A DNA stretch of 64,000 bases from Stutzerimonas stutzeri (lineage in GTDB: Bacteria; Pseudomonadota; Gammaproteobacteria; Pseudomonadales; Pseudomonadaceae). The stretch covers positions 248,001 to 312,000 of the forward strand of contig NZ_JAMOII010000002.1 in assembly GCF_024448985.1 (NCBI RefSeq), written 5' to 3'. The notes beneath the pieces were generated by a model. It was given only the letters and a program-made list of their open reading frames with translations, did no database searches and had not been told where the DNA came from. Numbering within the stretch: position 1 is the stretch's first letter; each line of letters starts with the position of its first letter. Made by a program: the position numbers and the translations under genes. Below are positions 55,875-64,000 of the stretch, one piece after another.

Positions 55875-56849
55875 TTACTTGACCAGGCCGAACTCGGCGG
55901 CGAGTGCCTTGTAATCAGTGACCTGCTGGTCGACGAACGCTTTGAGCTCGTCACCGGTCATCGACAGCGGGAAGAGATCACGCTGCTCGCGCAGCTTGGC
56001 GAAATCGTCTGCGGCGAGCAGGCTGTCGAACCGGGTCTTCCACCAGTTGAAATCCTCGTCGCTGACCTCAGGGCCCATGTAGAAGCCGCGAATCACCGGC
56101 CAGCTGATGTCGTAACCCTGTTCCTTGGCGGTCGGAATGCCCGACAGCTTGCCGGGAAGACGGTCATCGGACAGCACCGCGAGGACGCGTACCTTGCCGG
56201 CGTCGAGCTGCGGTGCGACCTCACCCAACCCGCTGCTGGTGACCTGGACATGACCGCCGAGCATGGTGGTGAGGGTTTCGCCGCCGCCTTCGAACGCGAC
56301 ATAACGCAGCTTCTTCGGATCAACACCGGCGGCACGGGCGATCAGCGCGGTCTGCATCCAATCCTGACCACCGATGGTGGCACCGGCGCCAAACACCACG
56401 CTGGCAGGGTCTTTCTTAACCGCATCGATCAGTTCATCGAGATTCTGATAGGGCGCGTCGGCACGTACCGAGATGGCGCCATAGTCGGTGCCGATACCGG
56501 CCAGCCAGCGCACGTTGGTTTCGTCGTAACGACCAAACTTGCCCTGCGCCAGGTTCAGCAGCGAGCCGCTGGAGAAGGCCGTGATGGTCGCCGGATCGGC
56601 GGCGCGCTGAGCGATCACTGCGTTGTAGGCCACCGCGCCGACACCGCCGGGCATGTAGGTGACGCGCATCGGTGCTTCGAGCAGACCTTCGTCCTTTAGG
56701 CCGCTCTGGGCCAGTTTGCAGGTCAGGTCGAAGCCGCCGCCGGGCTTGGCCGGGGCGATGCACTCGGGGCGCTTGGGCTCGGCGAACAACTGGCTGGACA
56801 GGACCAGACAGGATGAGAGCAGGGCGATACGGCGGATAGCAATTTTCAT
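55875..56849 (-). CDS. tctC: TctC, Bug-family periplasmic binding protein
   Basis: A 324-residue periplasmic receptor with signal peptide (cut LFA-EP). The Bug-family pattern is CIAPAKPGGGFDLTCKL near the N-terminus and MPGGVGAVAYNAVIAQRA and GGQDWMQTALIARAAG further on. It captures a tricarboxylate such as citrate and delivers it to TctAB. It follows the porin gene on the same strand, so substrate can pass from outer membrane to cytoplasm via products of one operon. Confidence 0.95.
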   Translation of the reverse strand: MKIAIRRIALLSSCLVLSSQLFAEPKRPECIAPAKPGGGFDLTCKLAQSGLKDEGLLEAPMRVTYMPGGVGAVAYNAVIAQRAADPATITAFSSGSLLNLAQGKFGRYDETNVRWLAGIGTDYGAISVRADAPYQNLDELIDAVKKDPASVVFGAGATIGGQDWMQTALIARAAGVDPKKLRYVAFEGGGETLTTMLGGHVQVTSSGLGEVAPQLDAGKVRVLAVLSDDRLPGKLSGIPTAKEQGYDISWPVIRGFYMGPEVSDEDFNWWKTRFDSLLAADDFAKLREQRDLFPLSMTGDELKAFVDQQVTDYKALAAEFGLVK

Positions 56850-56880
56850 AGATGTCTCCTCTATTCTTATTGTGGACGGC

Positions 56881-58143
56881 TTACCAGATCGGCAGGCTGT
56901 AGCTGACGATCAGTCGATTCTCGTCGGCGTCACGGGCGAAATCGGAGCGGAACATGGCGTTGCGCATGCGCACCGCGACATTTTTCAGCGGACCGGTCTG
57001 CACGACGTACTTGAGCTCGATATCGCGTTCCCACTCGCTGCCGTTGCTGCCGCCGGTGTATTCGGCGTTGTCGCCGGAGATGTAGCGGGTCAGGAAGGTC
57101 AGACCGGGTATGCCGACAGAGGCGAAGTTGAAGTCGTAGCGGGCCTGCCAGGAGCGCTCTTCGGCGTTGGCGAAGTCGTTGATCTGGACGAAGTTGACCA
57201 GGTACGGATCGCCGCCGTCGATGTAGGCGTAACCGGTGTCGCCGTTCATCTGCTGGTAGGCCAGGCTGATCTTGTGGCCGCCGAGGCTGTAGCCGACCAT
57301 CCCGTTCCAGGCCTGGTTGTCGATCTTGCCGGCGTTGGCCGCGCCGGTGTCGTCGCTGATCATCAGCCGCAGGTCGGCGGTCAGCTCGGAGGCTTCGCCC
57401 AGCGGCCGGACCATTTGCAGATTAAAGAAGTGCTGACGGTAGATGTCGTCCAGCTCCGCCGCGTAATAGGTGCCGGTGAACTGATCGCTGAAGGCGTACT
57501 TGGCGCCGACGAAGGTCAGATGATCGGCTTCGGCGGAGCTGTCGAAACGACCGTTCTTGTTGTTCAGCTGCAGGTCCTGGGAGTTGGTCGAGGCGCGGTC
57601 GATGACCTTGTCGAGACGCCCACCGCTCAGGGTCAGGCCGGTCACGTCCTGAGACACCAGCATCGTGCCTTCGAACACCTGGGGCAGGGTGCGGCTGTCG
57701 CTGGCCATCACCACCGGAGTTTCGGGGATGTGGCTGCCGTAGCGCAGCTCCGTCTCGGAAATCTTCGCCTTGGCCGTCAGCCCGAGGCGGCTGAATTCGT
57801 CCGGGGTGCTGCCATCGTCATGCACCGGGAGCAGATCGGTGCCGGTGCGGCCGCCGCCGGAGTCCAGCTTGATGCCGAGCATGCCCATGGCATCGAGGCC
57901 GAAGCCCACGGTACCTTCGGTGAAACCGGATTCGATATTGAGCAGAAAGCCCTGCGACCATTCCTCGCGTTTGGACTGGCCATCCCCTTCGCGAAAATCA
58001 CGATTGAGGTAGATATTGTGAGTCTGCAGCGTGGCGCTGCTATCTTCGATGAAATCGGCCTGCGCCAGGGGCGACAGCGAGGCGGCTGCGACGGCGAGGG
58101 TAAGGCGAGCGTATGTGGGTTTAGTTCTGACGGCAGTCAGCAT
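56881..58143 (-). CDS. opdH: OprD-family outer-membrane porin (OpdH-like)
   Basis: A 420-residue beta-barrel protein with signal peptide (cut AQA-DF). OprD features are ADFIEDSSATLQTHNIYLNRDF at the mature start, EWSQGFLLNIESGFTEGTVGFGLDAMGMLGIKLD, GGRTGTDLLP and a C-terminal aromatic residue (YSLPIW). In P. aeruginosa the porin next to tctCBA-tctDE is OpdH, for tricarboxylates, and the order here is the same. ATG 58143 follows GGAG; an upstream frame to 58206 lacks a signal peptide at its start. Confidence 0.93.
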   Translation of the reverse strand: MLTAVRTKPTYARLTLAVAAASLSPLAQADFIEDSSATLQTHNIYLNRDFREGDGQSKREEWSQGFLLNIESGFTEGTVGFGLDAMGMLGIKLDSGGGRTGTDLLPVHDDGSTPDEFSRLGLTAKAKISETELRYGSHIPETPVVMASDSRTLPQVFEGTMLVSQDVTGLTLSGGRLDKVIDRASTNSQDLQLNNKNGRFDSSAEADHLTFVGAKYAFSDQFTGTYYAAELDDIYRQHFFNLQMVRPLGEASELTADLRLMISDDTGAANAGKIDNQAWNGMVGYSLGGHKISLAYQQMNGDTGYAYIDGGDPYLVNFVQINDFANAEERSWQARYDFNFASVGIPGLTFLTRYISGDNAEYTGGSNGSEWERDIELKYVVQTGPLKNVAVRMRNAMFRSDFARDADENRLIVSYSLPIW

Positions 58144-58189
58144 CTTGTCTCTCCATTCTTGTTTTTGTTGTGACGGCGATGTGCCGTAG

Positions 58190-58258
58190 CAGGTGGTTCG
58201 AGCCACCTGTATGCGATCCTAGGCGGCGAAACTTTCGCCAGGCTTTCAGGCGTGAAAG
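58190..58258. promoter_or_regulatory. Dyads in the opdH/tctD divergent region
   Basis: CAGGTGG-TTCGAG-CCACCTG (58190-58209) and CTTTCA-GGCG-TGAAAG (58243-58258) are perfect inverted repeats between the divergent porin-transporter operon and tctDE. A third small dyad GAAA-C-TTTC lies at 58228-58236. One or more may bind the response regulator TctD, which controls the porin and transporter in related species. The site assignment is inference. Confidence 0.5.
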
Positions 58259-58321
58259 CAGCGTGCAGCGTGCCTTGTCGCTACACTTGCGCTCCTTTCC
58301 GTGTGTGGCAGAGGACAGGCA

Positions 58322-58993
58322 ATGCGGATTCTTCTGGTCGAGGACCATCCCCAACTGGCTGAAAGCGTCGCCCAGGCGTTGCGCGCCGGCGGATGGACGG
58401 TGGACCTGCTCAACGATGGCGTGGCGGCCGATCTGGCCCTGGCGACCGAGGATTACGCGCTGGCGATTCTCGACGTCGGGCTGCCTCGGCTCGACGGCTT
58501 TGAGGTCCTGGCGAGGCTGCGTGAACGCGGCAAGACGCTACCGGTCCTCATGCTCACCGCGCGTGGCGAGGTCACTGATCGCGTACACGGGCTCAATCTC
58601 GGTGCCGACGATTATCTGGCCAAGCCGTTCGAGCTGTCCGAACTCGAAGCGCGGGTCAAAGCGCTGTTGCGGCGCAGCGTCGGTGGCGGCGAACGCCAGC
58701 AGCGTTGCGGCGTGCTGGCTCATGATCTGGATGCCCGGCGCTTCACCCTGGCTGGCGAGCCGCTGGCGCTGACCTCGCGCGAGCAAGGTGTGCTCGAGGC
58801 GTTGATCGCCCGTCCTGGGCGGGTAATGAGCAAGGATCAGCTCGCCGCGCAGGTCTTCGGCCTGGACGAGGACGCCAGCGCCGACGCCATCGAGATCTAC
58901 ATCCACCGTCTGCGCAAGAAGCTCGAGGGTCAGCCGGTGCGTATCGTCACCTTCCGGGGCCTCGGCTATCTGCTCGAGGCCACCGATGGCTGA
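58322..58993 (+). CDS. tctD: TctD, OmpR-family response regulator
   Basis: A 223-residue regulator with a receiver domain (phospho-acceptor Asp51 in LAILDVGLPRLDG, Lys in LAKPF) and a C-terminal winged helix (LTSREQGVLEALIARPGRVMSKDQLAAQVFG, HRLRKKLEG). It responds to TctE to switch the tricarboxylate porin and transporter. The ATG at 58322 is the standard start. It overlaps tctE by eight bases. Confidence 0.96.
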   Translation: MRILLVEDHPQLAESVAQALRAGGWTVDLLNDGVAADLALATEDYALAILDVGLPRLDGFEVLARLRERGKTLPVLMLTARGEVTDRVHGLNLGADDYLAKPFELSELEARVKALLRRSVGGGERQQRCGVLAHDLDARRFTLAGEPLALTSREQGVLEALIARPGRVMSKDQLAAQVFGLDEDASADAIEIYIHRLRKKLEGQPVRIVTFRGLGYLLEATDG

Positions 58994-60377
58994 GGTCGGC
59001 AGCCTGCGCGGGAGGCTGCTGCGCCGGCTGGCGGTGCTGCTGGCGCTGTTGCTGCTGTTCAGCGGCTGGAGCGCTTACTGGAATGGCCGCGCCGCCGCCG
59101 ATACCGCCTATGACCGCACGCTGCTGGCTTCGGCCCGCGCCATTGCCGACGGACTGGTCGCCAATGACGGCAAGCTGCGCGCCAATGTGCCTTATGTGGC
59201 GCTGGATACCTTTGCCTATGACAGCGCCGGGCGCATCTATTACCAAGTGCTCGATATCAGTGGCCGCCTGGTCAGCGGCTACGAAGACCTTCCAGCACCA
59301 GGCGCCGAAGTCCGGCGTACCGACGACTATCCTGCGTTGGCGCGGTTCTATGACGGCGAGTTCAAGGGCGAGGGTGTGCGTCTGGTCAGTCTGTTGCAGC
59401 CGGTCAGCGAGCCGGAGCTCAACGGCATCGCCGAAATTCGCGTGGCCGAAACCCTCGGTGCCCGTGAACGCATGGCGCGCAGTCTGCTCACCGACACCCT
59501 GTGGCGGGTCGGCTTGCTGGCGATCACGGCGCTGCTGCTGGTGTGGCTGGCGGTGAGCGCCGCGCTGCGTCCGCTGGGCAAGCTCAGCGAGGCGGTCGAA
59601 CTGCGTCAGCCGGACGATTTGCGTCCGTTGCCGCTGGTCACGGTACAGCGCGAACTCAAGCCGCTGGTGGCTGCGCTCAATCATTTCACCGAACGCCTGC
59701 GCGGCCAGTTCGAGCGCCAGGCGCAGTTCATCGCCGATGCCTCGCACGAGTTACGCACGCCGCTGGCGGCGCTCAAGGCACGCATCGAGCTGGGCCTGCG
59801 CGAACAGCAACCGCAGCGCTGGCTGGAAACCCTCGAAGAAGCCGAGGCGCATACCGACCGGGTCATTCATCTGGCCAACCAGCTGCTGTCCCTGGCGCGC
59901 ATCGAAAGCGGCGCGCAGTCGATTGCCGAGGGTGGCGCGCAACGCCTCGACTTGAGCCAGCTGGCCCGCGAGCTGGGTTTGGCGATGGCCGCGTTGGCGC
60001 ACAAGCGTGGCGTCGCCATCGCCCTCGAAGCGGACCACCCGGTATGGATTCATGGCGAGCCGACGCTGCTCAGCGAGCTGCTGAGCAACCTGCTGGACAA
60101 TGCTTTGGGACATACGCCCGTTGGCGGCAACGTGGTGCTGCGGGTGAAGGAAGATGGCGTGCTGGAAGTCGAAGACGATGGTCCTGGAATCCCGCCGGAG
60201 GAGCGCGAGAAGGTCTTCGCGCGGTTCTACCGTGTGCAGCAAAAGGGGCAGGGTGCCGGGCTCGGGCTGGCCATCGTCGGCGAGATCAGCCGCGCCCATC
60301 GCGCCACCATCGAGTTGGGTCAGGGCGCGTTGGGCGGTTTGCTGGTCAGGCTGCGCTTTGCGTCGACGCTCGACTGA
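58986..60377 (+). CDS. tctE: TctE, sensor histidine kinase
   Basis: Membrane kinase of 463 residues. Two helices (about 14-31 and 170-192) bracket a periplasmic 2CSK-type sensor (RTLLASARAIADGLV, VPYVALDTFAYDSAGRIYYQV), then HAMP, the phospho-accepting His254 in ADASHELRTPLAALK, and an ATPase domain (LLSNLLDNALGHTP, VEDDGPGIPPEER, GAGLGLAIVGEISRAH). It probably senses external citrate-like acids. It overlaps tctD and converges on the truncated cyclase gene. Confidence 0.95.
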   Translation: MAEVGSLRGRLLRRLAVLLALLLLFSGWSAYWNGRAAADTAYDRTLLASARAIADGLVANDGKLRANVPYVALDTFAYDSAGRIYYQVLDISGRLVSGYEDLPAPGAEVRRTDDYPALARFYDGEFKGEGVRLVSLLQPVSEPELNGIAEIRVAETLGARERMARSLLTDTLWRVGLLAITALLLVWLAVSAALRPLGKLSEAVELRQPDDLRPLPLVTVQRELKPLVAALNHFTERLRGQFERQAQFIADASHELRTPLAALKARIELGLREQQPQRWLETLEEAEAHTDRVIHLANQLLSLARIESGAQSIAEGGAQRLDLSQLARELGLAMAALAHKRGVAIALEADHPVWIHGEPTLLSELLSNLLDNALGHTPVGGNVVLRVKEDGVLEVEDDGPGIPPEEREKVFARFYRVQQKGQGAGLGLAIVGEISRAHRATIELGQGALGGLLVRLRFASTLD

Positions 60378-60378
60378 G

Positions 60379-61071
60379 TCAGCTCGGCTCTTGCGGGTCG
60401 GCGACCTCTACTTGATTGCGGCCATTGCGTTTGGCTCGGTAGAGCGCGGCATCGGCTTCGGCAAGCAGCTGGACCGTCGAGCAAGGCGCCTGTGGGTTCA
60501 GCGTTGCCACACCGATGCTGATTGTCAGATCGATGCGGGTATCGCCGTAGGTCGGGTGCAGCTCCGCCACCGCCGCGCGGATACGCTCGGCCTGTTCGCG
60601 GGCCTGATGGCTGTCGACACCCGGTAGCGCAATGATGAACTCCTCGCCGCCGTAGCGCGCCACCACATCCCCGGCGCGCTGTCCGTGCTGTTTGAGGATG
60701 GCGGCGACCAGGCGCAGGCATTCGTCGCCGAAGGGGTGGCCATAGGTGTCATTGATCCGTTTGAAGTGGTCGATGTCCAGCAGTAGCACGGACAGTGGCG
60801 CGTCGATGCGCTGCGCGCGCCGAATCTCCTGTTCGAACATCAGATCGAAGTGGCCGCGGTTGGACAGCTGCGTCAGCGCGTCGGTAACGCTCATGCGGGT
60901 CAGTTGCGCGTTGACCTGCTCCAGCCCACGCTTGGCCTCTTCCAGCGCTTGGGTCCGTTCGAGTACGCGGGCTTCCAGTGCCTCGTTGGCGCGCATCTGC
61001 AGGTCCAGCGTCTGTTGCTGCGCGCGCAAGCGGGACTCGCGTTCCTGGGCGAGGGCCTCAGAACAACGCAT
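60379..61071 (-). pseudogene. 5'-truncated diguanylate cyclase
   Basis: A 230-residue frame carrying only a coiled coil (QTLDLQMRANEALEARVLERTQALEEAKRGLEQV) and a complete GGDEF domain: GGEEF at 141-145 and I-site RAGD at 132-135. The same coiled coil in other pseudomonads, as I recall, follows a 7TM/periplasmic sensor that is missing here. The ATG is preceded by an in-frame TAG and no ribosome site. I therefore read it as the 3' remnant of a membrane-bound cyclase. It could still make an active cytoplasmic enzyme if translated. Confidence 0.65.
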
Positions 61072-61209
61072 TCGCTAAAGCCCTGTGAGTTGGCAAGTAG
61101 CGCGCAATGTGAGCCACGCTCCTGAGGAACACCATACGGCCGGTGCCGTCCCGGCGCCAGCGCCAGCACGCGCCTGGAGCAAGGGCTTCAACCTGAGCCG
61201 CCGTGCGTA

Positions 61210-63603
61210 TCAGTTCCGATTTGCTATGGCCTGCTCAGCGTCGTGCGGCATCGCCTGGCCGCGCAACTGTTCGACGCGCAGCTCGGGCTGCGAACGGTTG
61301 CGTATCGCCACCCACTCCTCCAGCGCGGCCACCGAACGTGGCGGCGATATCAGATAGCCTTGGAACAGATCGCAGCCGGCCTGCAGCAGTGCGGATTGTT
61401 TTTCCAGAGTGTCCACGCCCTCGGCATTGACCCGCTTGCCCTGCGCCTGGCAGAAGGCGACGAGTGCGGTCAGGCTTTGCTGCAGTTCCGGTTGCGTCAG
61501 GCGCTGCACAATGGCCATGTCCAGCTTGATGGTGTCGGCCGGATATTCGAGCAGTTGCTGAATCGAGGTATAGCCGACGCCGAAATCGTCGATGGCCACG
61601 CGGAAGCCCGCCAGACGGATGGCCCGCACCACTTCCATGGTGTTGCTGCTCAGTTCGGCGGCGTAGGTTTCGGTCAGCTCGATCTCGATGTTGCCGGGCG
61701 CGACGCCATGGTGCGCGGCGCGTTCGATCAGGTAGCGGCAGATGTGACCGTCGGTCAATTGCGCCGACGAAACGTTGATCGCCAGAATCATGCCTTCGCC
61801 GAACAGCCTGACCAGTTCCGCATAACCTGCCAGGGCCCTGTCGATCACCCAGCTGTCGATCTTCGGAAACAGCCCGGCGCGCTCGGCGATGGGAATGAAC
61901 TCGCCCGGTGAAACTGTGCCGAGCAAGGGCGAATGCCAGCGCAGCAGCACCTCACAGCTGACCACGCTGCCGTCGCGATCCACCGCCGGCATGTAAACCA
62001 GGCGCAACTGTTCGTCGCCATCGAGCAGGCGCAGCTGTTCCTCGACGAGGCGGATGCGCTGGTTGCGTTGCTCCAACTGGGCCGAGAAGGCCACCGCGAC
62101 GTTCTTGCCCTCGGCCTTGGCCTGATACATCGCGGTGTCGGCGCGGGTCAGCAGTTGCGTGATGGAATCGGCGTCGGCGGGATAGCGGGCGGTGCCGATG
62201 CTCACACCGACCGGGTAGAGCCGGTCTTCGAGGCGGAAGCCGCTGCGGCACAGATCCAGCAAGGCATCGGTAAGTGCCGGCAAACTGTCGTACTCGGTAC
62301 CGGTCAGCAGCAGGATGGCGAACTCGTCGCCGGAGAGCCGGGCGAGCGCTGTCTCGTCCTCAGGGTGGGCCTTGCGGTGGTGCTCGAGTACGCCTTGCAT
62401 GCGTTTGGCGAGGATTCGCAGCAGGGTGTCGCCGGCATCGTGGCCGTGCTGGTCGTTCACCTGTTTGAAGTTGTCCAGATCGAGAAACAGCAGCGCCAGT
62501 TGCCGTCCGCCGCGTGCGCACTGGTTATACATGGCGGTGGCCAGCAGGCCGAAGTGGGCGCGGTTGCTGATATGGGTCAGGCTGTCGGTCCAGGAGATTT
62601 CCTGAATACGCTGCAGCGCGGCCGTGTTGCGCTCGTGCAGGGTTTTCATATTCAGCGTCAGGCGACCAATCTCGCCGCCATCGCTGGGTTCGTCCAACGC
62701 GTGGCGTTTGCCCTGCAGCAGCTCGGTGAGCTGCTGGTCGAGCCAGCTGATCGGACCGGTGACATAGTGATGGATCAACACCAGCAACAGGCCGACGGAG
62801 ATCAGGCAGATCAGCACGACGCCAAACAGAAATGCCAGCCCCAGCGTCTGCAGGCGCGCGGCAATGTAGTCGGGTGACGGCGTCAGGCGTGCGGACAGCG
62901 AGCGTGACAGCTCGATATCGGCCGATAGGCCCTGTGGCGCGGGTTTCAATTCGGATGCGATCTCCACCGTCGCACCGTATTCGGCCTCCAGGCGTTGCTT
63001 GAGGCTGATAAAGCGTTCAGGGCGCACCGCCAGTTGCAGGGCGAAGGCTTCCGCTCGCTGGCTGGGCAAAGGGCGGCTGATCGAGGCAGGCAGGATGAAA
63101 TCGGTATCCAACAACAGGCCGCCCTCGGCTGTTTCCACATAGGTCATTTCGCCGGTATGTGGCGTCTGCTTGGCCTCTCGGACAACCTGTTGCTGCGTGG
63201 CGCTCATGGTTGCGAAAGGTGACAGGCTGCTCTCGTAGTAGTAGGCCACCTCACCGCCAGGTTGGACGATGGCGAAGGACACGAATGACATGCGGGTCGT
63301 CGACAGCGAGCGAATGCTTTGCTGGATACGCAGCCCTAACGTTTCGTTACGGTAGGCGGTATTCGACTCACGCAGGAACAGCAGCAACGCTTCGCTGTTG
63401 GCAATCGAGTGGAGCACGCTGCGATTGAACGCCTCGTAATCCAGATAGGCGGATTTGAGCGCCAGCAGCTGTTGCCCCAGACGCGCCTGTTCGAGGCCCA
63501 GCAGTGAAGCGCGCTGGGTCAGGTAAGCGGTCGTTGCAGCCAGCAGCTGGATGATCAGAATGACCGGGAAGATCACCAGCAGCGTGCGTTTACCGAGCGT
63601 CAT
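61210..63603 (-). CDS. Membrane GGDEF-EAL protein (MbaA-like)
   Basis: A 797-residue inner-membrane protein: helix 1 at about 8-26, a periplasmic domain to about 252, helix 2 at about 255-278, then GGDEF (about 335-508) and EAL (about 530-780). The GGDEF site reads SGDEF (424-428), with a degenerate first Gly. The EAL residues are all present: Glu551 (EVL), Asn610, Glu642, Asp672-Asp673, Lys693, Glu728 and Gln748. It is therefore probably a cyclic-di-GMP phosphodiesterase, perhaps bifunctional. Its start overlaps the PotD-like gene by 14 bases, matching the NspS-MbaA sensor architecture. Confidence 0.93.
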   Translation of the reverse strand: MTLGKRTLLVIFPVILIIQLLAATTAYLTQRASLLGLEQARLGQQLLALKSAYLDYEAFNRSVLHSIANSEALLLFLRESNTAYRNETLGLRIQQSIRSLSTTRMSFVSFAIVQPGGEVAYYYESSLSPFATMSATQQQVVREAKQTPHTGEMTYVETAEGGLLLDTDFILPASISRPLPSQRAEAFALQLAVRPERFISLKQRLEAEYGATVEIASELKPAPQGLSADIELSRSLSARLTPSPDYIAARLQTLGLAFLFGVVLICLISVGLLLVLIHHYVTGPISWLDQQLTELLQGKRHALDEPSDGGEIGRLTLNMKTLHERNTAALQRIQEISWTDSLTHISNRAHFGLLATAMYNQCARGGRQLALLFLDLDNFKQVNDQHGHDAGDTLLRILAKRMQGVLEHHRKAHPEDETALARLSGDEFAILLLTGTEYDSLPALTDALLDLCRSGFRLEDRLYPVGVSIGTARYPADADSITQLLTRADTAMYQAKAEGKNVAVAFSAQLEQRNQRIRLVEEQLRLLDGDEQLRLVYMPAVDRDGSVVSCEVLLRWHSPLLGTVSPGEFIPIAERAGLFPKIDSWVIDRALAGYAELVRLFGEGMILAINVSSAQLTDGHICRYLIERAAHHGVAPGNIEIELTETYAAELSSNTMEVVRAIRLAGFRVAIDDFGVGYTSIQQLLEYPADTIKLDMAIVQRLTQPELQQSLTALVAFCQAQGKRVNAEGVDTLEKQSALLQAGCDLFQGYLISPPRSVAALEEWVAIRNRSQPELRVEQLRGQAMPHDAEQAIANRN

Positions 63604-64000
63604 GGGCGTTGATCAGTGCGTTGATGATGCGCCGCCGGGTCTGCGTCGCGTCCATCGGACGTGGCTCATAGACCTGGCTGTTCTGCAGTATCGCCTCGGG
63701 AGGATAGATGCTTCGATCCTGGCGGATCTCATCCGGCAGCAGCGCGATGGCCGCCGTGTTGGCCGTTGCGACACCCAGCTCGGCGGCATTCAGGGCGGCG
63801 ATTTCGGGCGTATTGATAAAGCTCAGGAAGCGGTAGGCCAGTGCCTTCTTCTGGCTATTGATCGGCACCGACAGGCAATCGACCCAAAGCAGTGTGCCTT
63901 CCTCCGGCACCACGTAGCGCCAGGGTTCGCCTTCGACGCCCTCGATCGCGTTGAGCACCTGCTGATCGCCGCTGTAGGTCAGCGCCATGTCGGCCTTGTC
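63590..64000 (-). CDS. PotD/NspS-like periplasmic polyamine-binding protein, C-terminal part
   Basis: The last 136 codons of a gene that continues beyond 64000. The visible part (MALTYSGDQQVLNAIEGVEGEPWRYVVPEEGTLLWVDCLSVPINSQKKALAYRFLSFINTPEIAALNAAELGVATAN) matches the C-terminal lobe of PotD/PotF-type receptors, with the EEGTLLWVDCLSVP strand lining the ligand cleft (Trp and Asp contact polyamines in PotD). It overlaps the downstream GGDEF-EAL gene rather than transporter genes. That suggests a signalling receptor rather than an importer subunit. Ligand not provable here. Confidence 0.82.
   Translation of the reverse strand, partial: DKADMALTYSGDQQVLNAIEGVEGEPWRYVVPEEGTLLWVDCLSVPINSQKKALAYRFLSFINTPEIAALNAAELGVATANTAAIALLPDEIRQDRSIYPPEAILQNSQVYEPRPMDATQTRRRIINALINAHDAR

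Noticed and set aside
56659-58173. 504-codon open frame antisense to the porin gene
   Set aside because: Opposite an intact OprD-family gene. The Val/Gly/Ala-rich translation is typical of third-position GC shadows.
61933-62877. 314-codon frame antisense to the GGDEF-EAL gene
   Set aside because: A shadow frame; all catalytic motifs are on the other strand.

Overview
The window is a GC-rich chromosomal segment of a Pseudomonadaceae gammaproteobacterium, most likely of the Pseudomonas stutzeri/Stutzerimonas type. I base this on the gene content (OprD-family porin, AlgB/KinB, a TctABC-OpdH-TctDE cluster, the hisBHAF block, gcvTHP, cytochrome c4-dsbA, 6S RNA next to zapA) and on gene orders that I recall from Pseudomonas genomes. 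No database search was possible. Most genes are ordinary core genes with clean start and stop overlaps.

Layout. 1-4207: minus-strand transport genes (amino-acid ABC binding protein, cut by the window edge, and its ATPase; a BetT-type BCCT carrier; an orphan family-3 binding protein). 4415-6807: a small arsenic operon, arsR-arsB, ending in an apparent arsC::arsH deletion chimera. 7021-7096: tRNA-Phe. 7263-10836: the asmA-mutY-yggX operon. 10956-14754: panZ-like gene and hisB-hisH-(DUF2164)-hisA-hisF. 14836-16630: two tandem paralogous periplasmic binding proteins without permeases. 16621-21734: gpmI, envC-like, ctpA and a divergent polysaccharide deacetylase, a peptidoglycan-related set. 22062-25770: rhodanese-like, grxC, secB, quinone oxidoreductase, FliL-like, EVE domain and a 49-residue membrane protein. 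25823-31717: 5-FCL, 6S RNA, zapA, a ZapB-like coiled coil, and divergently ygfB-pepP-ubiH-ubiI-like. 31824-34593: ferric-iron ABC binding protein and permease. 34733-39223: glycine cleavage gcvT-gcvH-gcvP. 39287-45688: engB, cytochrome c4, dsbA, a nuclease/phosphatase-like gene, a diguanylate cyclase, an AmpDh2-like amidase and a DUF1330 gene. 45722-50287: algB-kinB, then divergent small stress-type genes preceded by two sigma-54-like promoters. 50770-51999: SpmAB-like membrane protein. 52000-52821: a gene-free block with 107-bp imperfect terminal inverted repeats. 52822-60377: AbrB-family protein, tctA-tctB-tctC-oprD-type porin and divergent tctD-tctE. 60379-64000: a 5'-truncated diguanylate cyclase, a GGDEF-EAL membrane protein and, overlapping it upstream, a PotD-like periplasmic binding protein that runs off the window.

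Points of most interest: the PotD-like/GGDEF-EAL pair, which has the architecture of the Vibrio NspS-MbaA polyamine-sensing system; the arsC::arsH chimera; the paired sigma-54 promoters beside algB; the long inverted-repeat element at 52085-52767; and the permease-less tandem binding proteins. I found no CRISPR array, prophage or intact insertion sequence.
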